Origin: Cylindrospermum sp. NIES-4074
GTDB lineage: Bacteria; Cyanobacteriota; Cyanobacteriia; Cyanobacteriales; Nostocaceae
NCBI GenBank assembly: GCA_003994795.1
Contig: AP018270.1
Coordinates: 124,001-188,000, forward strand
Length of the DNA stretch: 64,000 nt
Reading direction: 5' to 3'
Below, one piece after another: positions 27,072 through 36,400 of the stretch. The notes beneath the pieces were generated by a model. The model ran no database searches. It was given only the letters and a program-made list of their open reading frames with translations, and was not told where the DNA came from. The position numbers were made by a program, and so were the translations under genes. Each line of letters starts with the position of its first letter. Positions within the stretch are counted from its first letter, which is position 1.

Positions 27072-28137
27072 AGATAGGCAATACAGCTAAATCTATAGGA
27101 GTGACACTGTTGGAGAGTTGAGGCATCTGTTCACTACTCCCTTGGGTTTGCACTTTGGCTGTAACCAATTGTGCAACAGGCATCTCCTCTTCTTTGGCTG
27201 CTACTTCACGTACCTGTAACCCTTCTAGGTCACGCAATCGTTGCAACAAAAGGGCTTCATGAGTTTGGACATTGGACAGAAAATCTGCCAAACGTTTGGT
27301 GGAGACTGAAGTTGAAGAGGAAGTAAGTTTAGAATGCTGTCTAATTTCCAAGGAAGCTAACGACAGTTCTTTTTCAGAGCGCCCTTGAAATATGCTGTAA
27401 TATTGGGAAATGCATTTAACCCAGCGCCCTTGTAGATATGCATAGGCTACACCAATATCAAATGGGTCATAGCGAACGGGTACTTGAGTGCGCTCGACTT
27501 CGGGATGACGGAAGGCATCGCTCCAATAATAGAGGTAATTGATTTTAATTCCCTTACCAGGCTGGACTAGAGCCAGTCCTTTTTTGGTACTAGGGAGCGT
27601 TGCCATCAAGAATTCTTCTGAGTAAGAAATGTATAAATGTTCCCTTTCCCCTGTCCTACTCAGACCACTAAGATAAGCTTCCCGTGGTGTCATCCCCAAT
27701 GCGGGGTGTTCATCTTGGTCATAAATGGTGTAGGCCCACTCCATCAGGTAGGTATATAATTCTCCCAATGTCCAAACCGCTTGCCGTTTGGGGTCAATAG
27801 CTTTGGTAAGTTGGCGTGGTTGTTTGGAGGCTTGAGTGTTGCCTAGTAGGTTATGGACAAATTCAGTATTGGTGACACCAAACAGTCGCTCAATCACTGA
27901 CCCAAAACGGGGTTTAGCCGCTGGGCGAGTTTTCTTGATACAGCGCAATTCAATATCAAGTTGGGTGTGGTCGATGTGGACGATGGACAGGGGACGGTCT
28001 CCGTGTCGGGGTGTACTCCGAGTTAGTGTATTCAACCAAGGTTGTTCGGCATAAGCGGCTTTTACTCCCTGGCGCTCTTTATTTTCTTTATCGGTTGAAA
28101 GTCTTGTCTTTTCGTGAATAACAGGCCATTTTATGGC
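27055..28137 (-). pseudogene. TnsB-like transposase remnant lacking part of the catalytic core
   Basis: The remnant contains TPRHGDRPLSIVHIDHTQLD, with the first catalytic Asp region. It then passes straight from IELRC to KKTRPAAKPRFGSVIERLFG, which carries the catalytic Glu. In TnsB/Tn7-like proteins about 80 residues holding the second catalytic Asp lie between these two segments. The frame is open to 28137 but no start and no N-terminal DNA-binding domains are present. The C-terminal tail contains VRYDPFDIGVAYAYLQGRWV, a typical TnsB beta-barrel piece. It is a dead element; no Cas12k, cas genes or CRISPR array lie beside it. Confidence 0.82.
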
Positions 28138-28547
28138 TCACAAACCAGACCGTTAAATCCCTAAAGGCACAATGGTTCACAATTTGGCTCAAATTATGAT
28201 TCAAGTCATAGGGATAGGTTCAAACACATTTTTCTTGTTTAGCTAAAAGCCTTACTCTATAAGGGTTATAAAATGTGTTAGTTAGGAGCTATCCTTCTAA
28301 CAGTCCTTTTTCAGTTGCCTTTAGATTTACTTTATAAATAGCCTCTTATCAGTTAGTTTCTGTAGGTGCTGAAAATAAACTAATTGTAAATATTGGTAAA
28401 AAATAAATTTCTGTTCCTAACATAGAGGAGATAATAAAATCAATAAATCTGCAAATGGCGTTGATAATAGAGGGATGAGTTGAAGTGGTCTTCGGAACTT
28501 TAGTAATTTTAGATTACGCAGTATAATAATTTTTTTGGAAGAAAAAT
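28138..28547. other. AT-rich spacer between Tn7-like remnant and lipopeptide cluster
   Basis: I see no gene, tRNA or clear repeat here. Short runs such as GGTTCACAATTTGGCTCAAA are not recognisable. The left part may be decayed tnsB upstream sequence. Confidence 0.5.
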
Positions 28548-28697
28548 ATGAGTGGCATACTGGATTATATTGATATTGAAAAGAATCCTCAAGACACACA
28601 GAGATTAATATTTTTGACCGAAGAAAGCCAGAGGGCAGAGGGCAGAAGGTGGTTGAAAATAATTCTTACCTCTGCCAAGAGGGATCCAATCCCCTAA
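28548..28697 (+). pseudogene. Possible transposase N-terminal fragment
   Basis: A 49-codon open frame starts MSGILDYIDIEKNPQDTQRL with GGAAG about 7 bases upstream. The Y-I-x-x-NP-x-x-T-x-RL-I pattern resembles the first residues of some cyanobacterial DDE transposases. After about 28 codons the frame runs into the GGCAGAGGGCAGAAGG repeat. It may be a truncated gene or chance. Confidence 0.3.
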
Positions 28698-28825
28698 ATT
28701 TATTTATGAACAAAGGTAAAAAATGTATTTTTGAGACGCGCAGCGCAAAAAAATACTGTGTCCTTGGTAAATCCCCTAAATTTATTTATGGGGATTCCCT
28801 TCTGCCACCTGCCTTCTGCCTTCTT
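28629..28825. repeat. Inverted-repeat element with GGCAGAGGGCAGAAGG ends
   Basis: The left arm AGAGGGCAGAGGGCAGAAGG is mirrored on the right by CCCTTCTGCCACCTGCCTTC TGCC. Inside are two copies of AATCCCCTAAATTTATTTAT G (about 28689 and 28771). It belongs with the similar structure after clpB (about 23190-23358). Confidence 0.65.
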
Positions 28826-28872
28826 AATCAAACCATTAGAGAAAATTCCCAAATAAACAATTAGGAAAATTT

Positions 28873-29715
28873 ATGAATGTGAGTGGAGAAAATAATTTTG
28901 ATCAAACTTCAGTAAATCAAGTTGAACGTATTCATAAAGTTACACCAGAGGAATTTAAACGTAAAATCGTCTCTTCTAGACAACCAGTTATCATTACTGG
29001 AAAAATAGCTAGCTGGAAAGCATCTAGCTTATGGTCAGTTGATTATTTGAATACTATTGTAGGTAACAAAGAAATTAATGTTCATGTTTCTAAAAACAAA
29101 ATATTCACCTATGATCCAGAAGCTGATTTTACTTTCTGTAGCAGGAAAATGAAGTTTACTGACTTCACGGATTGGATTCTCCAGGAAAAAAAAGCTGACG
29201 AATACTATTATCTTCAGCAAAGTCCAATGAAAACCTCTTTTCCTGAACTACTTCCAGATATTGAGACTCCAGATTACATTGGTAAAGCGTTATTTATATT
29301 AACAAGTCTTTGGATAGGTACTGGTGGTAATATTTCACCATTACATTATGATTCAGTAGAAAATTTGTTATGTCAATTCCGTGGTCGAAAGCGGGTCTTA
29401 CTGTTTGAACCAAAACAAACCCCTCTTCTATATCCTTTTTCTGCATATTCAACAAGAGGACACATGAGTCAAGTAAATATTGATCAACCTGATATTGATA
29501 AATTTCCTAAATTTGAAAAAGCAAAATGTATAGAATGTATACTGGAACCAGGTGAAATGATCTTTATTCCGGCCTTTTGGTGGCATCAAGTTTACTCCCT
29601 TGATCAGCTAAATATTGCTGTTAGTTTCTGGTGGAATACAAATTTTAAACAGTTTTTTACACCACTTGGAAGACGATCAGTAGCAAATATGATTTGGGAA
29701 ATTATTAATAATTAG
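28873..29715 (+). CDS. JmjC/cupin-like Fe(II), 2-oxoglutarate-type oxygenase
   Basis: The 280-residue protein has a C-terminal cupin-8/JmjC domain. SPLHYDSVENLLCQFRGRKR carries the H-x-D iron ligands and the strand that follows. IPAFWWHQVYSLDQLNIAVS carries the distal His. N-terminal residues 20-60 (EEFKRKIVSSRQPVIITGKI) are the usual cap strand. Such enzymes hydroxylate amino-acid side chains or small molecules. It precedes the acyl-AMP ligase by 167 bases on the same strand. It is therefore a good candidate for a tailoring hydroxylase of the lipopeptide, though it could act on a precursor. AGGA precedes the ATG. Confidence 0.82.
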   Translation: MNVSGENNFDQTSVNQVERIHKVTPEEFKRKIVSSRQPVIITGKIASWKASSLWSVDYLNTIVGNKEINVHVSKNKIFTYDPEADFTFCSRKMKFTDFTDWILQEKKADEYYYLQQSPMKTSFPELLPDIETPDYIGKALFILTSLWIGTGGNISPLHYDSVENLLCQFRGRKRVLLFEPKQTPLLYPFSAYSTRGHMSQVNIDQPDIDKFPKFEKAKCIECILEPGEMIFIPAFWWHQVYSLDQLNIAVSFWWNTNFKQFFTPLGRRSVANMIWEIINN

Positions 29716-29882
29716 TAGAGATATTAATATTCTGAAGTTTAGCATAACTAATTCCTATTTCAAAGTTTTAGAAGTGCAAAACCTCGCAGCCACTTGTTAA
29801 AAATAAAACAGTGAAGTTCTAAAATACTTAGCACATGTCTAAAGATTGATATCTGGGAAATATTTTATAGTTGTACTAGAAA

Positions 29883-32800
29883 ATGACACAAATAATATTA
29901 GATATTCTTACATATAGATCTCAGTATCAGTTTGATAAGTCAGCTTATCTCTTTCTGCAAAATGGAGAAACAGAATCAGCGACTATGACTTATGGAGAAT
30001 TAGACAAACAAGCAAGGGCGATCGCCTCCCATCTCCAATCAATGCGAGGAAAACGGGCGTTACTGTTATACCCTTCGGGATTAGAATTTATTACAGCTTT
30101 CTTTGGCTGTTTATATGCAGGGGTAATAGCAGTTCCAGTTTATCCTCCCAGACAAAATCAGAAGTTGTCGCGTCTGCTTTCTATCGTTAATGATGCTCAG
30201 GCAAAAGTAGCACTGACAACTACATCAGTATTGGCTGACATTGAGAAAAGGTGGCTAGAGGAAACAGAGTTAGCGTCAGTAAATTTGGTAGCAACGGATA
30301 CCATTGAAACTCCAGAGCCAGAATTTGTTCCTCAATCAGTGACACCAGAGAGTTTGGCGTTTTTACAATATACTTCTGGTTCTACAGGAACACCCAAAGG
30401 GGTGATGGTGACGCATGGAAATATCATCCACAACCAGCAATTAATTCATCAGGCTTTTGGTCATAGTCAGAAGAGTGTCGTTGTTGGTTGGTTGCCTCTA
30501 TTCCATGATATGGGATTGATAGGTAATGTTTTGCAACCTCTTTATGTCGGATTCCCCAGTATTCTAATGCCACCAATAGCGTTTCTTCAGAAGCCAATTC
30601 GTTGGTTAAAAGCTATTGCTAATTATAGTGCCACTACCAGTGGTGGACCGAATTTTGCTTATGATTTATGTGTAAAACAAGTTCAACCAGAACAGTTAGC
30701 TGACATTGATTTGAGTAGTTGGGATGTGGCTTTCAATGGTGCAGAACCAATACGTCCAGAAACTCTGGAGCAATTTGGTAAAAAATTTGCCAGTTGTGGT
30801 TTTAACTATAGAGCCTTTTATCCTTGTTATGGAATGGCGGAAACGACTTTGTTTACTACAGGTGGAGACAAGAATCAATTACCAGTGATTCAGGGGGTTA
30901 AAGCTGAAGAACTAAAACAAAATCTTGTAGTAGAGAGTGATATCTCATCACCTTTAAGTCGAGTGTTTGTGGGTGTGGGTCGTCCTTATATGGATACAAC
31001 AGTCATGATCGTGAACCCAGATTCCTTAACTCCGTCTAAACAATCAGAAGTAGGAGAGATTTGGATCTCTGGTGGGAGTGTTGCATCTGGGTATTGGAAT
31101 CGTCCCCAAGCAACACAAGAAACCTTTCAGGCCGCTCTCAAGGACGGTGGAGAAGGGTGTTTTTTACGCACAGGAGACTTAGGCTTTCTAAGTAATGGAG
31201 AGTTGTTTGTTACCGGAAGACTCAAAGATGTAATTATCATTAGCGGTCGCAATCATTATCCCCAAGATATTGAATTAACTGTTGAAAATAGCCATCCTGC
31301 TCTTAGAAGTAATTGTAGTGCTGCCTTTGCAATAGAAATGCAGACAGGAGAGTGTTTAGTAATTGCTTGTGAGGTAGAACGAACTCATCTACGCCATCTG
31401 AATACTTTAGAGATAGTTAGAGCTATCCAAATTGCAGTATCAACAGAACATGAGTTAGAAGTTTATGGTGTTGTATTGTTAAAAATGGGGAGCATCCCTA
31501 AAACTTCTAGTGGAAAAATTCAACGTCAGGCTTGTAAACTAGGATTTTTAGAAAAGAGTTTAAATGTAGTCGGAAAGTGGCAAAAAACTCTGGAAAGTCA
31601 TCAGAAAATAAATAATTCAAATTTACAACAAAATAGTCTAAGTCAAAATGATGCCTTACAAAATTTCTCGAAAAGCGTGGAAGAAATACAAGCATGGTTA
31701 GCTCAAAAACTTGCCGAAATATTGCATTTATCACCAGAACAAATAGACTTTAAACAACCATTAGCTGTTTATGGTTTAAGTTCAGTCAAAGCTGCAAGTA
31801 TTGCTGCGGAATTAGAAAAATGGTTAGGGATGACCGTTGCTCCGACCATTGTGTATGACTATCCTACTATTCAGGCATTGTCTGATTATTTAGCGCCAAC
31901 AATTGCCCCTATAAAATCTTCTCTTTTTGTTTCCCATCGTCAGATAGCAACAGAAGCAATAGCGATCATTGGTCTGGGATGCCGTTTTCCAAAAGCTAAA
32001 AATCCGCAAGCTTTCTGGTCTTTATTGAGATCGGGTGTTGATGCTATTACTAAAGTTCCAGGTTCTCGTTGGGAATCAGAAAACACTTGGGGTGGTTTTT
32101 TAGAGCAGGTTGACCAGTTTGATCCCCAATTTTTTAGTATTTCTCCACGGGAAGCCAGTAGCATGGACCCGCAACAAAGATTGTTGTTAGAAGTGAGTTG
32201 GGAGGCATTAGAAAATGCGGGATTAGCAGCAGCAGAACTAGTAGGAAGTCGAGGTGGAGTTTTTATCGGCATCAGTAGTGGAGATTATGCAAGATTAAAC
32301 GGAAATCTTGTGAATACAGAAGCTTATTATGGTACTGGTAATGCCTTGAGTATTACTGCTAATCGTTTATCTTATTTCTTGGATTGGCATGGACCAAGTT
32401 GGGCTGTAGATACAGCTTGCTCATCCTCATTAGTAGCAGTTCATCAAGCTTGTCAAAGTTTGTTACAGGGGGAGTGTCATCTGGCTTTAGCTGGAGGAGT
32501 TAATTTGATGTTGAGTCCTCAATTAACTTTGACTTTTGCTGATGCTCAAATGATGGCAGCAGATGGTCGTTGTAAGACTTTTGATGCTCTAGCAGACGGT
32601 TATGTACGTTCAGAAGGATGCGGAGTTGTTGTACTTAAACGTCTTAGTGATGCGCTGGCTGATAGAGATAATATTCAGGCAATTATTCGAGGTTCTGCTG
32701 TTAATCAAGATGGTCTAACTAATGGGCTAACTGCACCCAATGGTAATTCTCAACAAGATGTTATTCATCTAGCTTTAGCTAAAGCACGAGTCAAACCAAA

Positions 32801-35800
32801 TCAAATTAGTTATGTAGAAGCACACGGGACAGGAACTTCTTTGGGAGATCCCATTGAAGTGAATTCTCTCAAAAGTGTATTAATGGAAGATCGGGAGTTA
32901 AATCAACCTTGTTGGATTGGTTCGGTAAAAACTAATATTGGTCATTTAGAAGCTGCTGCGGGGATTGCTGGTTTAATTAAGGTGGTATTGTCATTAAAAC
33001 ATGGTGAGATTCCACCTCACCTTCACTTGCAGCAGTTAAATCCCTATATTCAACTCGAACAGACGAATATTAAAATTCCTACTAAACTTCAGCCGTGGTT
33101 ATCCGTTGGACAATCTCGACTAGCAGGAGTTAGTGCTTTTGGTTTTGGGGGCACAAATGCTCATGTGATCTTAGAAGAAGCACCAATTCCAGTTAGCATG
33201 GAAAATACTTTAGAAACAGCACAAAATTCTGTAAATTTACAAAATGAAAATTTAGTAAATCGTTCTTTTCATCTCTTAACGCTGTCAGCTAAAACAGAAC
33301 AAGCTTTGGTGGATTTAGTCCAGAGTTACCAAAATTATCTAGAAACTAATCCAGAATTAGGAATTGCAGATGTTTGTTTTAGTGCTAATACGGGGCGATC
33401 GCATTTCAAACATCGTCTAGCTATTATTGCCGCTGACAAACAAGAATTAACGGATAAATTAGCGAAAATTATCGCAAAATTAGAGGTTTCCAGTGTATTT
33501 TCGGCAAAACTACCTAGTAATAGTCAATCACTTAAAATTGCCTTTCTATTTACTGGACAAGGTTCTCAGTATATTAATATGGGAAGACAGCTTTACCAAA
33601 CACAGCCTGTCTTTCGTCGAAGCTTAGAACAATGCGATGAAATTCTACAATCTTATTTGGCAGAAAAATCGCTTTTAGAAGTTATTTATCCAGAAAATCC
33701 TCAAGAATTAAATAATTTTTTCCTTGACCAAACCGCTTACACTCAACCTGCCTTATTTGCCATAGAATATGCCCTAGCCCAGTTATGGCAATCCTGGGGA
33801 ATTAAACCAGATGTAGTCATGGGTCATAGTGTTGGGGAATATGTAGCAGCAACAGTAGCAGGAGTATTTAGTTTAGAAGATGGATTAAAATTGATTGCCC
33901 ATCGAGGACGCTTAATGCAAAAGTTGCCTGCTGATGGTGAGATGGTAGCTGTGATGGCATCAGAAGACAAAGTCAATCAACTCATTTCCCCATACAAAGA
34001 AAAAGTAGCTTTAGCAGCTATCAACGGACCAGAAAGCGTTGTCATTTCTGGTGAAGCAGAAGCCATAAAAACAATCGTCAATAACTTAGAATTACAAACA
34101 ATCAAAAGCAAACGGCTACAAGTATCCCACGCGTTCCACTCACCATTAATGGAACCAATGTTAGCAGAGTTTGATTCTGTGGCTAAGACTATCAGTTATC
34201 AGACTTCAAGGATACCAATTGTGTCTAACCTGACCGGAAAAATAGCAGGTGATGAGATAGCCACTCCCAGTTATTGGGTGCGGCACATATCTCAGCCAGT
34301 CCAGTTTACGGCAAGTATGCAGACATTACAGCAACAGGGATATGGAATCTTTGTGGAAATTGGAGCCAAACCAATTTTATTGGCAATGGGACAGCAATGT
34401 ATATCTGATGGCGATCAGTTATGGTTAGCAAGTTTGCGTTCTCACCAACAGGACTGGTATCAACTACTAGAAAGTTTAGCACAGTTGTACGTGAGGGAAA
34501 TACAGGTAGATTGGGCTGGTTTTGAGCGAGATTACCCAAAACGTAGGGTGTTATTGCCCACTTATCCTTTTCAACGTCAGCGCTACTGGATTGAAAACTT
34601 GTCGTCCGATCAACTGTGGCGATCGCACAACCATAAATCCCCACACCCACCTTTTGAACAGAAGTTACGGATAGTTGGTAAAGAGTGGCACTTTGAAACT
34701 GCAACAATTGAACAGCAACTGCGTTCATCGTGGTCAGAACTAATAGCGCATATTGACTTGAACCGCTATCACAACTTGTTACTGCAACTGGAACAATTGA
34801 GTTTTGAGTATGTGCTGCAAGCATTTACCCAGATGGGTTGGTCTTTCTCACCAGGAGAGAGTTTTTCCACAGAATTAATTGCACAACGATTGAACATATT
34901 ACCCCAACACCGAAAACTCCTGAGACGGTTGTTGCAAATAATTGCTGGGGTAAATATCCTGCAATTTAATTCAGACCGAGATAACTGGCAGGTAATGCTG
35001 ACTCTAGCAAATGCTAACCCACGAACAACAGCCGAGTCTGTGCTAGCTAACTATCCATTGGCTGAAACAGAACTGACTTTACTCAGTCGATGCGGATCGC
35101 AATTGAGTAACGTATTACAGGGAGCATTAGACCCAGTGCAATTAGTCTTTCCGGCCGCAGACTTAAGCATGGCCACTCGATTGTACCAGGATTCACCCTC
35201 TGCGAAAGTATTCAACACTCTCGTCCAGCAAGCAGTTTCAGCTGCTATATTTCAATTTTCTCAAAACCGGAGCGTACAATTGCTGGAAATTGGCGCAGGT
35301 ACTGGTGGTACAACCAGTTACATATTACCGCACCTATTATCTAATCAAGTTGAATATACTTTTACGGATATTAGTACTTTATTTACAACCAAAGCACAAG
35401 AGCGATTTAGCGAATATCCTTTTGTTCGCTATCAAATCCTAGATATCGAACTTGACCCCACAGCCCAAGGATTTGAACCTCAAAAATACGATATCATCAT
35501 CGCGGCCAATGTATTGCACGCTACTAGTTCTATCTCTCAAACGCTACAGCACATCCGGAAATTGTTAGTTCCAGGTGGGTTGCTAGTGTTAGTGGAACTA
35601 ACAGATCCACAAAGATGGCTCGATCTAACTTTTGGGTTGCTAAAGGGTTGGTGGAGATTTAGAGATTTAGACTTACGTCCCGACTATCCATTGCTTCCGG
35701 TAGAAAAATGGCAGCAAGTATTACAAGAGAATGGATTTGAGCAGACGATTTCATTACCTCAGCAACTACAGCAAGTAGGGTTAAACCAACAGACAATAAT

Positions 35801-36284
35801 AATTACCCGTTCTGCTCCCCAAAAGCCTATAGAAGGGATAGAATATAATCATACAACTTCTAACCAAAAACAAAATTGGCAACTACAAAATCAGATTAAA
35901 AAACATCCATTTTTAGGATATAGATTGAAAGACTTAGCATCTGTAGCGAATACATATAGTTGGGAAACAGAGATCGATGAACAATATCTTTTGAATTTCA
36001 AAGATTATCAGATTTGGGATTGTGTAGTTATGCCTCAGATGGCGTATATAGAAATTGCATTGGCTGCCACAGAAGAGGCTTTTGGAGTTAAGTGTAAACA
36101 GTTAACTAACTTACAACTTCATCAACCCCTATTTTTATCAACAAAAGAACAGCAAAAAATCCAATTTATCTTAACATTTGATTCTCAGAATAAAATTCAT
36201 TTTAATGCTTATAGTTGTCAAAATAATAAACAATTACTCTCTCAAAAATGGACTTTATATGCTACTGCCCAGATTCATATTTAG
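29883..36284 (+). CDS. Hybrid FAAL-ACP-KS-AT-MT-DH(N-half) polyketide synthase
   Basis: The 2133-residue loading and extension protein starts with a fatty acyl-AMP ligase (1-560; YTSGSTGTPKGVMVTHGN near 164; KTSSGKIQRQ near 540). An ACP follows, with Ser in YGLSSVKAA near 632. The ketosynthase (690-1100) has Cys846 in DTACSSSLV and His in EAHGTGTSLGDP and NIGHLEAAAG. The acyltransferase (1220-1570) has GHSVGEY and the malonyl-type HAFHSP. A methyltransferase follows with LEIGAGTGGTTSY near 1800. The last 128 residues start HPFLGYRLKDL and end WTLYATAQIHI, the N-terminal hotdog of a PKS dehydratase. The expected catalytic His position reads KDYQIWDCVVMP (Tyr). It would activate a fatty acid, extend it once with malonate and C-methylate it. 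Confidence 0.92.
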   Translation: MTQIILDILTYRSQYQFDKSAYLFLQNGETESATMTYGELDKQARAIASHLQSMRGKRALLLYPSGLEFITAFFGCLYAGVIAVPVYPPRQNQKLSRLLSIVNDAQAKVALTTTSVLADIEKRWLEETELASVNLVATDTIETPEPEFVPQSVTPESLAFLQYTSGSTGTPKGVMVTHGNIIHNQQLIHQAFGHSQKSVVVGWLPLFHDMGLIGNVLQPLYVGFPSILMPPIAFLQKPIRWLKAIANYSATTSGGPNFAYDLCVKQVQPEQLADIDLSSWDVAFNGAEPIRPETLEQFGKKFASCGFNYRAFYPCYGMAETTLFTTGGDKNQLPVIQGVKAEELKQNLVVESDISSPLSRVFVGVGRPYMDTTVMIVNPDSLTPSKQSEVGEIWISGGSVASGYWNRPQATQETFQAALKDGGEGCFLRTGDLGFLSNGELFVTGRLKDVIIISGRNHYPQDIELTVENSHPALRSNCSAAFAIEMQTGECLVIACEVERTHLRHLNTLEIVRAIQIAVSTEHELEVYGVVLLKMGSIPKTSSGKIQRQACKLGFLEKSLNVVGKWQKTLESHQKINNSNLQQNSLSQNDALQNFSKSVEEIQAWLAQKLAEILHLSPEQIDFKQPLAVYGLSSVKAASIAAELEKWLGMTVAPTIVYDYPTIQALSDYLAPTIAPIKSSLFVSHRQIATEAIAIIGLGCRFPKAKNPQAFWSLLRSGVDAITKVPGSRWESENTWGGFLEQVDQFDPQFFSISPREASSMDPQQRLLLEVSWEALENAGLAAAELVGSRGGVFIGISSGDYARLNGNLVNTEAYYGTGNALSITANRLSYFLDWHGPSWAVDTACSSSLVAVHQACQSLLQGECHLALAGGVNLMLSPQLTLTFADAQMMAADGRCKTFDALADGYVRSEGCGVVVLKRLSDALADRDNIQAIIRGSAVNQDGLTNGLTAPNGNSQQDVIHLALAKARVKPNQISYVEAHGTGTSLGDPIEVNSLKSVLMEDRELNQPCWIGSVKTNIGHLEAAAGIAGLIKVVLSLKHGEIPPHLHLQQLNPYIQLEQTNIKIPTKLQPWLSVGQSRLAGVSAFGFGGTNAHVILEEAPIPVSMENTLETAQNSVNLQNENLVNRSFHLLTLSAKTEQALVDLVQSYQNYLETNPELGIADVCFSANTGRSHFKHRLAIIAADKQELTDKLAKIIAKLEVSSVFSAKLPSNSQSLKIAFLFTGQGSQYINMGRQLYQTQPVFRRSLEQCDEILQSYLAEKSLLEVIYPENPQELNNFFLDQTAYTQPALFAIEYALAQLWQSWGIKPDVVMGHSVGEYVAATVAGVFSLEDGLKLIAHRGRLMQKLPADGEMVAVMASEDKVNQLISPYKEKVALAAINGPESVVISGEAEAIKTIVNNLELQTIKSKRLQVSHAFHSPLMEPMLAEFDSVAKTISYQTSRIPIVSNLTGKIAGDEIATPSYWVRHISQPVQFTASMQTLQQQGYGIFVEIGAKPILLAMGQQCISDGDQLWLASLRSHQQDWYQLLESLAQLYVREIQVDWAGFERDYPKRRVLLPTYPFQRQRYWIENLSSDQLWRSHNHKSPHPPFEQKLRIVGKEWHFETATIEQQLRSSWSELIAHIDLNRYHNLLLQLEQLSFEYVLQAFTQMGWSFSPGESFSTELIAQRLNILPQHRKLLRRLLQIIAGVNILQFNSDRDNWQVMLTLANANPRTTAESVLANYPLAETELTLLSRCGSQLSNVLQGALDPVQLVFPAADLSMATRLYQDSPSAKVFNTLVQQAVSAAIFQFSQNRSVQLLEIGAGTGGTTSYILPHLLSNQVEYTFTDISTLFTTKAQERFSEYPFVRYQILDIELDPTAQGFEPQKYDIIIAANVLHATSSISQTLQHIRKLLVPGGLLVLVELTDPQRWLDLTFGLLKGWWRFRDLDLRPDYPLLPVEKWQQVLQENGFEQTISLPQQLQQVGLNQQTIIITRSAPQKPIEGIEYNHTTSNQKQNWQLQNQIKKHPFLGYRLKDLASVANTYSWETEIDEQYLLNFKDYQIWDCVVMPQMAYIEIALAATEEAFGVKCKQLTNLQLHQPLFLSTKEQQKIQFILTFDSQNKIHFNAYSCQNNKQLLSQKWTLYATAQIHI

Positions 36285-36400
36285 CGAAAAAGGAAAGAGG
36301 GAATAGAGGAGAAATTTTGTAAATATTTAGGTTAATTAAAAAATTAAAAATTGATCGTTATTACTACAGTCAACCGTCAAGCGTCAACACTTAATAAATT

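Noticed and set aside
26769-28137. CRISPR-associated transposon (Tn7-like with Cas12k)
   Set aside because: Only broken tnsB and tnsC are present. No cas12k, tniQ or CRISPR array is visible within the window.
36285-36400. DH split explained by a sequencing frameshift
   Set aside because: A whole monooxygenase domain with its own start, plus a 116-base spacer, lies between the halves. A base error cannot explain this.
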